Origin: Domibacillus indicus
GTDB taxonomy: Bacteria > Bacillota > Bacilli > Bacillales > Domibacillaceae
Direction of reading: 5' to 3'
Assembly: GCF_023715895.1 (NCBI RefSeq)
Contig: NZ_JAMBOO010000006.1
Span: forward strand, 1-64,000
Length of the DNA: 64,000 nt
Below the pieces are notes generated by a model that saw nothing but the letters and a program-made list of their open reading frames with translations, did not search any database and was not told the DNA's origin. Positions 46,621 through 55,639 of the stretch are shown here, one piece after another. A program made the position numbers and the translations under genes. Position 1 is the stretch's first letter; every line of letters starts with the position of its first letter.

Positions 46621-46896
46621 ATGTCTGCCACTCTTGTATTTAAGGCTCTCTCTGATCCCACCCGGCGCTCTATTATCGAGCTGCTGAAAAAACAGGATAT
46701 GACAGCCGGTGACATTGCAGAGCATTTTCAAATGACCAAACCGAGTATTTCCCACCACCTCCACACGCTGCAAAATGCCGGACTTGTTTTGTCTGAACGT
46801 AAGGGCCAGCACATTATTTATTCACTCAATACAACCGTTTTTCAGGATATTGTTTCCTGGATGCTGACGGTATCTGGAAAGGAGAAAGAAAAATGA
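46621..46896 (+). CDS. sdpR: SdpR-like ArsR-family repressor
   Basis: This 91-residue winged-helix repressor matches SdpR: FKALSDPTRRSIIELLKKQDMTAGDIA, then the recognition helix MTKPSISHHLHTLQNAGLV. It has no metal-binding cysteine pair, as expected for SdpR and unlike ArsR or CadC. In B. subtilis SdpR represses sdpRI until SdpI senses the SdpC toxin and holds SdpR at the membrane. The stop overlaps the sdpI start by four bases, so the two are coupled. Confidence 0.9.
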   Translation: MSATLVFKALSDPTRRSIIELLKKQDMTAGDIAEHFQMTKPSISHHLHTLQNAGLVLSERKGQHIIYSLNTTVFQDIVSWMLTVSGKEKEK

Positions 46897-47525
46897 AAAA
46901 TCGTTTCTTTTGGATGATCGTGTTACTTGCTTCTTTTGCCAGTATTGCTGCACTTCCCTACCTGCCGGATCAAGTCGCAACACATTGGGGTCCCTCCGGA
47001 GAAGCCGATGGCTATTCTTCAAAATGGTTTGGCGCTCTTTTCGGTCCCGCGATGATTCTTTTGATTGGCAGTCTTTTTAAGCTTCTTCCCAAAATAGATC
47101 CGCGCCGGCAAAATTACGATAAGTTTCAAAGCAGTTATTCGATTATCGCCAATGCCTCACTGACTCTTATTTTCGTCATTCATCTCCTGCTGCTCACAAA
47201 TGGGCTTGGCTATGAAGTGCATATGGATACCGCTGTTTCTCTTTTGATCGGGGCTCTTTTTATGATTATTGGAAATTACATGCCCCGTATGCGTCCCAGC
47301 TATTTTGTCGGCATCCGGACACCTTGGACGCTTGCAGACGACCGTATTTGGACCAAAACACACCGCACCGGCGGATGGCTGTTTGCTGCAGGCGGGCTTG
47401 TGCTGATGGCATCGGCTCTTTTGCCGGCTGCTGTAAAAATACCGACACTGATTGGTGTGGTCATTTTAATTATCTCTATCCCCTATTTTCAGTCTTACCT
47501 TTTATTTAAGAAAAGCCATCATTAA
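46893..47525 (+). CDS. sdpI: SdpI family immunity/signal protein
   Basis: This 210-residue membrane protein has about six helices. The N-terminal DUF1648 part (LPDQVATHWGPSGEADGY) and the C-terminal SdpI part (NYMPRMRPSYFVGIRTPWTLAD) give the SdpI domain order. SdpI protects against the cannibalism toxin SdpC and relays its presence to SdpR. No sdpC toxin or sdpAB processing genes lie nearby, so here it may give immunity to toxins of other cells or have another envelope role. Confidence 0.9.
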   Translation: MKNRFFWMIVLLASFASIAALPYLPDQVATHWGPSGEADGYSSKWFGALFGPAMILLIGSLFKLLPKIDPRRQNYDKFQSSYSIIANASLTLIFVIHLLLLTNGLGYEVHMDTAVSLLIGALFMIIGNYMPRMRPSYFVGIRTPWTLADDRIWTKTHRTGGWLFAAGGLVLMASALLPAAVKIPTLIGVVILIISIPYFQSYLLFKKSHH

Positions 47526-47551
47526 CCAGTCCCTTTTAGCGAAAATTGCTA

Positions 47552-47580
47552 TTGACTCGATCGTATAGAGACGTTATGAT
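47552..47580 (+). promoter_or_regulatory. Promoter of the SAM riboswitch-yitJ-metH unit
   Basis: TTGACT (47552-47557), 17 bp and TATGAT (47575-47580), about 35 bp upstream of the riboswitch aptamer. Confidence 0.75.
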
Positions 47581-47614
47581 ATTTTTAATTATTCTTGCAA
47601 TTTTATAAACTCAT

Positions 47615-47780
47615 TCTTATCAAGAGAAGCCGAGGGTACTGGCCCGATGACGCTTCAGCAACCAGCCGTACGGTCAGGTGCTAAATCCAGCAGACTGAAA
47701 CGGTCTGGAAGATGAGAAGGAACGGACAACACATACATGTTGAAAAGCCTTCTTGCCATTAAGAAGGCTTTTTTTATTTT
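47615..47780 (+). ncRNA. SAM-I (S-box) riboswitch with terminator
   Basis: The aptamer (47615-47722) shows the S-box signature AGAGAAGCCGAGGGT, then CTGGCCCGATGACGCTTCAG and CAACCAGCC. It closes with GATGAGAAGG, which pairs with the 5' TTCTTATC as helix P1. A terminator hairpin AAAAGCCTTCTT/AAGAAGGCTTTT with seven T residues follows (47743-47776). When S-adenosylmethionine is high the aptamer folds and transcription stops; when low, yitJ and metH are expressed. Confidence 0.97.
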
Positions 47781-47810
47781 ATTATTCAGTATAAGAGAGG
47801 ATGCTGCGCC

Positions 47811-49670
47811 ATGACACTGCTCGACAAGTTAAAAACAAGCGTGCTGACTGCCGATGGAGCGATGGGTACATTATTGTATTCTTATGGAATCGATTTTTGC
47901 TATGAAGAACTGAACATGGAAAAGCCGGAAGTCATTGAAAAAATCCACAGCGACTACATTCAAGCCGGAGCGGATGTTATTCAAACGAATACGTATGGCG
48001 CGAATGCTTTAAAGCTTTCCCGGTATGGAATGGAAAGCCGTGTACGTGAATTGAACGAAGCGGCGCTGCGTATCGCGAAACGGGCGGCGGCTCCGGGCGG
48101 CCAGTTTGTACTTGGCACAATCGGCGGCATTCGCGGCATCCGTAAAAGTACAGCGACCAACGATGAAATTCTCGCTTCTGTACGCGAGCAGGCCGAAAGC
48201 TTATTAGCCGGAGATCCAGACGGACTGCTGCTTGAAACATATTATGATTTTGAAGAATTGACCGATACTGTAAAGCTTCTTCGTCAAATGAGCAATGTGC
48301 CGATCATTGCCCAAGTATCCATGCATGAGCCAGGTGTTCTGCAAAATGGACTGACTTTAAATAATGCTCTTTCTCAGCTTGAAGGCATCGGAGCGGACGT
48401 GGTCGGTGTCAACTGCCGTCTCGGTCCTTATCATACGATTCAGGCGTTTGAAGAAGTGACACTGCCAAGCAAAGCATTTCTTTCCGCTTATCCGAATGCG
48501 AGCCTGCTGGATGTAGAAGATGGCCGGATTGTTTATGAATCAGAAGCCGACTATTTCGGACGGGCGGCCGTTCTTCTTCGCAACGAAGGTGTCCGCTTAA
48601 TTGGCGGCTGCTGCGGCACAACACCGAAGCATATTGAGGCGGCGAAAAAACACCTTGCCGGCCTTCCTCCTTTGACGGAGAAAAAAGTACAAACGAAAAA
48701 ACCCATTATTATTCAAGAAGCGGCACCGGCGACAGATGTCTCCATTTGTGAAAAAGCGAAAACAGAGCGCACCATTATCGTTGAGCTTGATACACCTAAA
48801 ACACTTGTAGCGGACAAGTTCATCGAAGGTGCGAACGCACTTTATAAAACAGGCATTGATGCCGTGACGATGGCGGATAACTCTCTTGCTTCCCCACGCG
48901 TCAGCAACATGGCGATGGGTGCTACGCTAAAAATGAAGCATGATGTTCGTTCTCTCGTTCACATTACGTGCCGCGACCGCAATTTAATCGGCTTGCAATC
49001 CCACTTGATGGGTCTCGATGCGCTCGGCCTTCATGATGTTCTCGCGATCACAGGCGATCCGACAAAGGTCGGCGACTTCCCTGGCGCGACCAGTGTGTAT
49101 GATGTTTCAAGCCTAGAGCTTATTCAGCTCATTAAACAATTAAACGAAGGGATTTCTTTTTCTGGTAAACCGCTGAAAAAGAAAGCCAACTTCTCCGTTG
49201 CTGCGGCTTTTAACCCGAATGTCCGCGTACTGGACCGTGCTGTTAAGCGGATGGAGAAAAAAATCGAATGTGGTGCAGACTACTTTATTACACAGCCGGT
49301 GTTTACAAAAGAAAAAATTGTTGAAGTATATGAGGCAACGAAGCATTTATCAACACCGGTGTTTATCGGTATTATGCCACTGACCAATATGCGGAATGCT
49401 GAATTTTTACATCACGAAGTACCGGGAATCAAGCTGTCGGATGAAACGCTTGAGCGTATGCGTGCCTGCGGCGAAGACCGCGAAGCGTCTGCAAAAGAAG
49501 GCGTTCAAATTGCCAAGGAATTGATTGAGACAGCAGCCGGCTTGTTTAACGGCTTGTACTTGATTACACCATTTTTACGCTATGACATGTCAATTGAACT
49601 GATTCACTTCATAAAAGAACTTGATGCACAGAAAGAAAGCGGGGCTGTTTATGACCACACATCTTATTGA
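47811..49670 (+). CDS. yitJ: Bifunctional homocysteine S-methyltransferase/methylenetetrahydrofolate reductase
   Basis: This 619-residue protein joins two enzymes of the methionine cycle. The N-terminal half (about 1-290) is a homocysteine methyltransferase domain with the zinc-binding VNCRLGPY and GGCCGTTPKH cysteines. The C-terminal half is an FAD-dependent methylenetetrahydrofolate reductase with ITCRDRN and FITQPVFTKE. It supplies methyl-tetrahydrofolate and may methylate homocysteine itself. A SAM riboswitch precedes it and metH overlaps its last 20 bases. It matches B. subtilis YitJ. Confidence 0.93.
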   Translation: MTLLDKLKTSVLTADGAMGTLLYSYGIDFCYEELNMEKPEVIEKIHSDYIQAGADVIQTNTYGANALKLSRYGMESRVRELNEAALRIAKRAAAPGGQFVLGTIGGIRGIRKSTATNDEILASVREQAESLLAGDPDGLLLETYYDFEELTDTVKLLRQMSNVPIIAQVSMHEPGVLQNGLTLNNALSQLEGIGADVVGVNCRLGPYHTIQAFEEVTLPSKAFLSAYPNASLLDVEDGRIVYESEADYFGRAAVLLRNEGVRLIGGCCGTTPKHIEAAKKHLAGLPPLTEKKVQTKKPIIIQEAAPATDVSICEKAKTERTIIVELDTPKTLVADKFIEGANALYKTGIDAVTMADNSLASPRVSNMAMGATLKMKHDVRSLVHITCRDRNLIGLQSHLMGLDALGLHDVLAITGDPTKVGDFPGATSVYDVSSLELIQLIKQLNEGISFSGKPLKKKANFSVAAAFNPNVRVLDRAVKRMEKKIECGADYFITQPVFTKEKIVEVYEATKHLSTPVFIGIMPLTNMRNAEFLHHEVPGIKLSDETLERMRACGEDREASAKEGVQIAKELIETAAGLFNGLYLITPFLRYDMSIELIHFIKELDAQKESGAVYDHTSY

Positions 49671-52600
49671 ACAAGAGCTGAAAAAACGCATCCTCCTCAT
49701 TGATGGCGCAATGGGGACGATGCTCCAAAATGCGGATTTAACACCAGAGGACTTCGGCGGCGAAGAGTATGACGGCTGCAACGAAAATCTTGTCCTCACA
49801 AGACCGGACGTGATCGAACGTATCCACCGCGAATATTTAGAAGCGGGCGCGGACATTATTGCGACGAATACATTCGGAGGCACTCCGGTTGTATTAGATG
49901 AGTACGACCTCGGTGATCAAGCATACGAAATCAACCTGCGCGCCGTACAAATTGCCCGAAAAGCCGTAGACGAATTTTCAACGCCGGACTGGCCCCGCTT
50001 TGTCGCCGGCGCAATGGGACCGACAACGAAAACATTGTCTGTCACCGGTGGTATTACCTTTGACGCGCTCGTTGATGACTTTGAGCTGCAGGCAAAAGCG
50101 CTGATTGAAGGCGGCGCGGATTTGATCTTAATGGAAACGAGCCAGGATATGCTGAATGTAAAAGCCGGCACACTTGGCATCCGCCGCGCTTTTGATGCAG
50201 CGGGCGTGGAGCTTCCGGTGATGATTTCAGGCACCATTGAGCCAATGGGCACGACGCTTGCCGGACAGAATATTGAAGCCTTTTACATTTCAATTGAGCA
50301 TATTAAGCCGCTCTCTGTCGGCTTAAACTGCGCCACTGGCCCTGAGTTTATGACCGATCATATTCGTTCTCTGTCTGACCTTGCGACAAGCTATGTAAGC
50401 TGTTATCCAAATGCCGGTCTTCCCGATGAGGAAGGTCGTTATCATGAATCACCAGACTCACTGGCGCAAAAATTGTCGGCTTTCGCCGATAAAGGCTGGC
50501 TGAATATCGTCGGCGGCTGCTGCGGTACAACTCCTGAACATATCCGGGTTATGCGGGAAGCGGTCAAGGATAAACAGCCGCGCGTATCGCCTGAACATCC
50601 ACACGGACATGCTGTTTCGGGTATTGAGCCGCTTTTATATGACGATTCTATGCGTCCCCTTTTCATTGGAGAGCGGACAAATGTAATCGGCTCACGTAAG
50701 TTCAAGCGGCTCATCGTCGAAGGAAAATTCGAGGAAGCTTCTGAAATTGCCCGGGCACAGGTGAAAGGCGGCGCCCATGTCATTGACATCTGTCTGGCTA
50801 ACCCAGACCGTGAAGAGCTGGACGACATGAAAGCATTTATGGCAGAAGTCGTTAAAAAAGTAAAAGTCCCTCTTGTGATCGACTCTACCGATGAAAAAGT
50901 CATTGAAGAAGCGTTGAAATTTTCACAAGGTAAGTCCATTATTAACTCGATTAACTTAGAAGACGGTGAAGAACGCTTTGACGCGGTGATGCCGCTTGTG
51001 AAAAAGTATGGTGCGTCAGTAGTGGTTGGGACAATTGATGAAGAAGGAATGGCCGTTACACGCGAGCGCAAGCTGGAAATCGCCATTCGCTCACATGATT
51101 TGCTTGTAGAAAAATGGGGGCTTGCACCAGAAGATATTATTTTTGACCCGCTTGTCTTCCCTGTCGGCACAGGTGACGAGCAGTATATCGGCTCTGCTGT
51201 TGAAACCATCGAAGGGATCCGCCTGATTAAAGAACGGCTTCCGAAATGCTTAACAGTTCTCGGCGTAAGTAACGTGTCATTCGGCCTTCCTCCTGTCGGC
51301 CGTGAAGTGCTGAACGCCGTGTACCTCTACCATTGTACGCAGGCAGGTCTTGATTACGCGATTGTTAACACGGAAAAGCTCGAACGGTATGCCTCGATTC
51401 CAGAAGAAGAAATCAAGCTTGCCGATAATTTGCTGTTTACAACAACCGACGAAACGCTTGCGGTGTTCACTGACTTTTACCGTGACAGAAAAAAAGAGAA
51501 AAAAGAAGCAGACATGCCGAAAACCGTGCCGGAGCGGTTAAGCTATTACGTAGTTGAAGGTACAAAAGAAGGCCTTCTGCCTGATCTTGAAGCAGCACGC
51601 GGTATGTACGATGATCCGCTTGATATCATTAACGGGCCGCTCATGAAAGGAATGGCCGAAGTTGGCCGGCTGTTTAACGACAACCAGCTGATTGTTGCCG
51701 AGGTTCTGCAAAGTGCAGAAGTCATGAAAGCATCCGTTGCTTACCTCGAGCAGTTTATGGAGAAAAAAGAAGACGATACAGGAAAAGGCAAAGTTATTTT
51801 GGCTACCGTCAAAGGTGATGTTCATGACATCGGTAAAAACCTCGTCGATATCATTTTAAGCAACAACGGCTTTAAAGTAATTGACGTCGGCATCAAAGTA
51901 ACACCACAGGCATTGATTGACGTGATTCGTAAAGAAAAGCCGGATATGGTCGGCCTGTCAGGACTACTTGTTAAGTCCGCCCAGCAGATGGTGATTACTG
52001 CCCAGGATTTTAAATCAGCAGATATTGATGTCCCTATTTTAGTTGGCGGCGCCGCTCTGTCACGCCGGTTTACCGAAACAAAAATTTCCCCGGAATACAG
52101 CGGGCCGGTTTTGTATGCCAAAGATGCGATGGATGGGCTTGATATTGCCAACCGCCTGCAAAATGCTGAACAAAAAGTGACGCTTTTGCAGGAGCTTGAA
52201 GAGAAAAAAGAAAAACGAAAAGCGGTTGAAGCGTACCGCGACGAACGAAAAGAGCAGGCTGTTGCCGTCGCGCCGAAACCGGTAAAAACAGTCCGTGAAG
52301 ACGTTCCTGTTTTTGTTCCTCGTGATACACGCCGCCGCGTGCTGAAGGATTATGCAATTTCACACTTGAAGCCGTATGTGAACATGCAGACATTAATCGG
52401 CCATCACCTCGGCATGAAAGGCAATGTGAAAAAGCTGCTCGAAGAAAAAAATGAAAAAGCGATTCAACTTCATGAAACCGTGACAGGCTTTTTGAACCAG
52501 GGCACCTTAAAAACAGCAGCTGTGTATCAATTTTTCCCGGCACAGTCTCAAGGTGATGATGTAGTTGTTTATGACCCGGCGGATGCGAAAACGGAAATCG

Positions 52601-53094
52601 AACGATTCACTTTCCCGCGCCAGGAAAAAGAGCCGTTCCTTTGCCTGGCTGACTACGTAAAATCAGTCGAAAGCGGCGAAATGGATTACGTTGGCTTTTT
52701 CGTGGTAACAGCCGGCTTCGGTGTACGGAATGCGGCCGTTAAGCTGCGTGAGGAAGGCAAGTTTTTAGACAGCCACGCCCTTCAGTCCACCGCGCTTGAG
52801 CTCGCAGAAGGCTTTGCCGAGCGTATTCACCAGGAAATGCGCGACCAATGGGGCTTCCCGGATCCTGTTGACTTTACGATGCGTGAACGATTCGCGGCCA
52901 AATACCAGGGCCAGCGTTTTTCATTCGGGTATCCAGCTTGTCCGAACCTTGAAGACCAGGAAAAACTGTTTGGCCTGATCCAGCCGGAAGAAATCGGTGT
53001 TCATTTAACGGAAGGCTTTATGATGGAGCCGGAAGCATCCGTTTCCGCCATTGTCTTTGCTCATCCGGATGCCCGTTATTTTAACGTTCATTAA
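49651..53094 (+). CDS. metH: Cobalamin-dependent methionine synthase
   Basis: MetH transfers the methyl group of methyl-tetrahydrofolate to homocysteine through cobalamin. The 1147 residues contain, in order, a homocysteine domain with zinc cysteines (GLNCATGPEF and GGCCGTTPEH), the pterin-binding domain (GERTNVIGSRKF), and the cobalamin domain with the axial histidine in DVHDIGKN. A SAM-binding activation domain ends the chain. The ATG at 49651 lies within the end of yitJ and gives the typical N-terminus. The cell therefore depends on cobalamin for this route; B. subtilis uses cobalamin-independent MetE instead. Confidence 0.95.
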   Translation: MTTHLIEQELKKRILLIDGAMGTMLQNADLTPEDFGGEEYDGCNENLVLTRPDVIERIHREYLEAGADIIATNTFGGTPVVLDEYDLGDQAYEINLRAVQIARKAVDEFSTPDWPRFVAGAMGPTTKTLSVTGGITFDALVDDFELQAKALIEGGADLILMETSQDMLNVKAGTLGIRRAFDAAGVELPVMISGTIEPMGTTLAGQNIEAFYISIEHIKPLSVGLNCATGPEFMTDHIRSLSDLATSYVSCYPNAGLPDEEGRYHESPDSLAQKLSAFADKGWLNIVGGCCGTTPEHIRVMREAVKDKQPRVSPEHPHGHAVSGIEPLLYDDSMRPLFIGERTNVIGSRKFKRLIVEGKFEEASEIARAQVKGGAHVIDICLANPDREELDDMKAFMAEVVKKVKVPLVIDSTDEKVIEEALKFSQGKSIINSINLEDGEERFDAVMPLVKKYGASVVVGTIDEEGMAVTRERKLEIAIRSHDLLVEKWGLAPEDIIFDPLVFPVGTGDEQYIGSAVETIEGIRLIKERLPKCLTVLGVSNVSFGLPPVGREVLNAVYLYHCTQAGLDYAIVNTEKLERYASIPEEEIKLADNLLFTTTDETLAVFTDFYRDRKKEKKEADMPKTVPERLSYYVVEGTKEGLLPDLEAARGMYDDPLDIINGPLMKGMAEVGRLFNDNQLIVAEVLQSAEVMKASVAYLEQFMEKKEDDTGKGKVILATVKGDVHDIGKNLVDIILSNNGFKVIDVGIKVTPQALIDVIRKEKPDMVGLSGLLVKSAQQMVITAQDFKSADIDVPILVGGAALSRRFTETKISPEYSGPVLYAKDAMDGLDIANRLQNAEQKVTLLQELEEKKEKRKAVEAYRDERKEQAVAVAPKPVKTVREDVPVFVPRDTRRRVLKDYAISHLKPYVNMQTLIGHHLGMKGNVKKLLEEKNEKAIQLHETVTGFLNQGTLKTAAVYQFFPAQSQGDDVVVYDPADAKTEIERFTFPRQEKEPFLCLADYVKSVESGEMDYVGFFVVTAGFGVRNAAVKLREEGKFLDSHALQSTALELAEGFAERIHQEMRDQWGFPDPVDFTMRERFAAKYQGQRFSFGYPACPNLEDQEKLFGLIQPEEIGVHLTEGFMMEPEASVSAIVFAHPDARYFNVH

Positions 53095-53118
53095 AACTTT
53101 AACCCGTGAAGCATGGGC

Positions 53119-53148
53119 TAACAGTCGATATATGCTTTTCGACTGTTA
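53119..53148. other. Hairpin downstream of metH
   Basis: TAACAGTCGA and TCGACTGTTA form a perfect 10-bp stem with a 10-nt loop, 24 bp after the metH stop codon. No T run follows, so it is not a classical terminator. It might protect the 3' end of the mRNA. Confidence 0.45.
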
Positions 53149-53169
53149 ACATCTCTCGCTCAACACTTA

Positions 53170-53472
53170 AAAAGCCGTCCCTTATGGACGGCTTTTCAGT
53201 GTATAGACAAATTCTTTCGCTTTAAAAAAGAACCGATAAGTGATGTTGAAGATCAATAAGCTGTGACCTTATTAGCTCCATACAATCTTGTCGCAAGCCA
53301 CTTGGCGGCATCCAGGCAGCGCAGACTCCTATGGGACGAGCGGGCTCAGCGCCTGCCCCATGGAAAACGGAGCTGCCTGGATGCCGCCGATCCTACCCTG
53401 CCCTATTCATGTGCACGGTTATCCATATCATTTGTCTACAGTCTGAAAAGCCGCCCATTATGGACGGCTTTT
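53170..53472. repeat. MITE-like palindromic element bracketed by a duplicated terminator hairpin
   Basis: Two terminator hairpins, each AAAAGCC to GGCTTTT and 27 bp long with 25 identities, lie at 53170-53196 and 53446-53472. Between them are 249 bp with no gene. Just inside the hairpins, CAGTGTATAGACAAAT (53197-53212) and ATTTGTCTACAGTCTG (53430-53445) form terminal inverted repeats matching at 13 of 16 positions. In the middle GGCGGCATCCAGGCAG (53304-53319) and CTGCCTGGATGCCGCC (53373-53388) are a perfect 16-bp inverted repeat enclosing further palindromes. The left hairpin keeps the outer A run and the right one keeps the outer T run, as if one terminator had been split and duplicated. Confidence 0.65.
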
Positions 53473-55539
53473 TTCTTTCTCAAAAAATAAAATCAATGCC
53501 GGCAGCAAAAGCCCCCTTACAAAAAAGGTATCAATGAGAATGCCGACTGCAACAATGAATCCAAATACAAACAGCACTTCAATGGGCTGTGTCATCAAAA
53601 CGGCAAAGGTAGCAGCCAATATAATACCGGCGGATGAAATCACCCCTCCTGTTTTGGCTACAGCCCGTTCAACTGCTGCTTTGAGCGAATGCTTTTTTCG
53701 TTCTTCCATGTAACGTGAAACGAGAATAATATTATAATCGATGCCGAGCGCAACGAGGAACACGAACGAATACAGCGGCACTCTTGTACTGATGGCGTCG
53801 ATGCCAAACAGCACATTGGTTAAAAACAGCCCCAGGCCAAGCGCAGATAAAAACGACAGGACGATCGTCCCGACCATGTAAAGCGGCATTTTCCACGAGC
53901 GCGTCAGGATGATGAGCAGGACAAAAAGCAGGATAATTTCAAGCGCTACAATAAGCAGTAAATCCCGATCGTTCAACTCCCGGTCATCCAGTTTCTCGGC
54001 TGTTTCCCCGGCAAAGAACAGCTTGCCTTCTATTCCCGCATCGTCAAGGAGCGCCTCCTCCCGCTCTCTTAAACCGGACAACGTATTAAGCGCTTTTTCA
54101 CTATAAGGGCTCGCTTCGAAAGCGAGGGTCAGCTCATGTGCATTTCCTGATGCTTCAGATGTCTGCGGGATGGCAGATAAAATACCTTCCTGTTTGTTAA
54201 GCTCTGCAGCTAAAGCAGCCGGATCCCCATTCCCTTCATAAATTACGGTTGTCGGCGATACATCTCCCGCCGAAAATTTATCCTCAATGATACGATATCC
54301 GACAAGAGACGGCATATCATCCGGGAAGGATTTTAATGTATCAAATTCATATTTAATATTGACTACGTTAAAAGCCGAGACAAGAAGAAATACAAGTACA
54401 ATACCGCCGGAGAGTACAGGTTTAGTTGTCACAAAACGCGCCACGCGTCCCCAAAGGCCGCTCTCTTTTTTCTCCCCTTCTCCCGCCTTAGGCACCTTCG
54501 GCCAAAATGACCGCCGTCCAAACAACTGAAACAAAGCCGGCACAAGTGTGACAGAAGCAAGCATAATCACTGCCATGACGGTGGCAAAAAGCGGCGCAAA
54601 GTTTTGATAATCGCGAATATGCGCAAAAAACAACACAAGCATCGCTGCAAGCACGGTACCGCCAGAGAAAAAAACTGGCTCTCCTGTTTCCCTCATAGCC
54701 CATTTCATTGCATCCAATTTGCTTTCATGGCGGCGCAGCTCTTCACGAAAACGCGCCAGCACAAACAGCGAGTAGTCAGTGACTGCCGCAAACAACAAAA
54801 TCGTCATAATAGACAGAGCCTGACTGCTCATCTCAAGCCCCGCGGCTCCATAAATACCTAATATCCGATCTGTCACTGCATACACGAGACCGGATGCCAA
54901 AAGTGGGATAAACGCAAGCAGCGGTGAACTATAAATCACAATAAGCAAAACTAAAATAAGAACAACCGTTGATAACAGCAGTACAATATCTGCTCGTGAA
55001 AAAAGGGCAGTCGTATCGGCCGCAATACCGGCTGGCCCGGTTACATACACTTTACTGCTGGATTGTTCTCCAGCAATTTTTGTGATCTGGTTAATACGCG
55101 GCTCAAACTCTTTGCTGGTGAAGCCTTCCTGAAACACAACAGGGATAGCTGCGGCAGAGGCATCCGCTGATAAAAACTCGGCTCGCGCCTGAGGCGGCAG
55201 CTGAGCAAACGGTGCTATGCCCGTGATCCCGTCTACTTCTTTCTCAATAGAGGCGAGCGTCCTGGCAATCTCCGTTTCCTCTACTTTTCCATTTTCCTCG
55301 TTAAAAACGAGAATAGCCGGCGTGCCGCCTTCGTCCGGGAAATACTCTTCCACTTTTTTTGCCGCCTCAATCGATGCTGCATCCTCTGGCAGCGATTCAA
55401 AAGCATCCGCGGTGTAATCACGTACTGCCGGTGCCCATACGCTTAACATCACAATTCCCAGCAGCCAGGCTACGAGCACGGTCCACATTCCTTTTTTCGT
55501 CGCCACCCAATCCGTCAGCGGCTGGAGTGCTTTTTTCAT
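53458..55539 (-). CDS. MMPL family membrane exporter (YdfJ-like)
   Basis: This 693-residue exporter belongs to the RND superfamily MMPL group, thought to export lipids or hydrophobic compounds. It has about twelve helices in two similar halves, each with a large outer loop after the first helix. ALGIDYNIILVSRYMEERKKH in the second half and FAAVTDYSLFVLARFREELRRHE in the first carry the proton-relay aspartates. It starts at ATG 55539 with AGGAGG. Its stop codon lies inside the duplicated hairpin at 53446-53472. A TetR-family gene lies upstream and a dyad overlaps its promoter. Confidence 0.9.
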   Translation of the reverse strand: MKKALQPLTDWVATKKGMWTVLVAWLLGIVMLSVWAPAVRDYTADAFESLPEDAASIEAAKKVEEYFPDEGGTPAILVFNEENGKVEETEIARTLASIEKEVDGITGIAPFAQLPPQARAEFLSADASAAAIPVVFQEGFTSKEFEPRINQITKIAGEQSSSKVYVTGPAGIAADTTALFSRADIVLLLSTVVLILVLLIVIYSSPLLAFIPLLASGLVYAVTDRILGIYGAAGLEMSSQALSIMTILLFAAVTDYSLFVLARFREELRRHESKLDAMKWAMRETGEPVFFSGGTVLAAMLVLFFAHIRDYQNFAPLFATVMAVIMLASVTLVPALFQLFGRRSFWPKVPKAGEGEKKESGLWGRVARFVTTKPVLSGGIVLVFLLVSAFNVVNIKYEFDTLKSFPDDMPSLVGYRIIEDKFSAGDVSPTTVIYEGNGDPAALAAELNKQEGILSAIPQTSEASGNAHELTLAFEASPYSEKALNTLSGLREREEALLDDAGIEGKLFFAGETAEKLDDRELNDRDLLLIVALEIILLFVLLIILTRSWKMPLYMVGTIVLSFLSALGLGLFLTNVLFGIDAISTRVPLYSFVFLVALGIDYNIILVSRYMEERKKHSLKAAVERAVAKTGGVISSAGIILAATFAVLMTQPIEVLFVFGFIVAVGILIDTFFVRGLLLPALILFFEKEKSRP

Positions 55540-55572
55540 ATCTGTTCCTCCTTAAGCAGCTAGAATATCTTT

Positions 55573-55602
55573 ATTAAATTCTATTTCTGACACAACTGTC
55601 AA
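55573..55602 (-). promoter_or_regulatory. Promoter of the MMPL exporter with a dyad operator
   Basis: On the reverse strand TTGACA (55597-55602), 18 bp and TTTAAT (55573-55578). The perfect dyad TGACA-N4-TGTCA (55588-55601) overlaps the -35 and spacer. It is a likely operator for the TetR-family protein encoded next door. Confidence 0.65.
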
Positions 55603-55619
55603 ATTTAAAATGTAAAAAA

Positions 55620-55639
55620 CGGAGCGTCAATGCGCTCCG
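55620..55639 (-). terminator. Terminator after the TetR-family gene
   Basis: CGGAGCG and CGCTCCG form a 7-bp hairpin with a 6-nt loop, followed by TTTTTT on the reverse strand. It overlaps the stop codon of the regulator gene, so the exporter gene downstream depends mainly on its own promoter. Confidence 0.82.
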
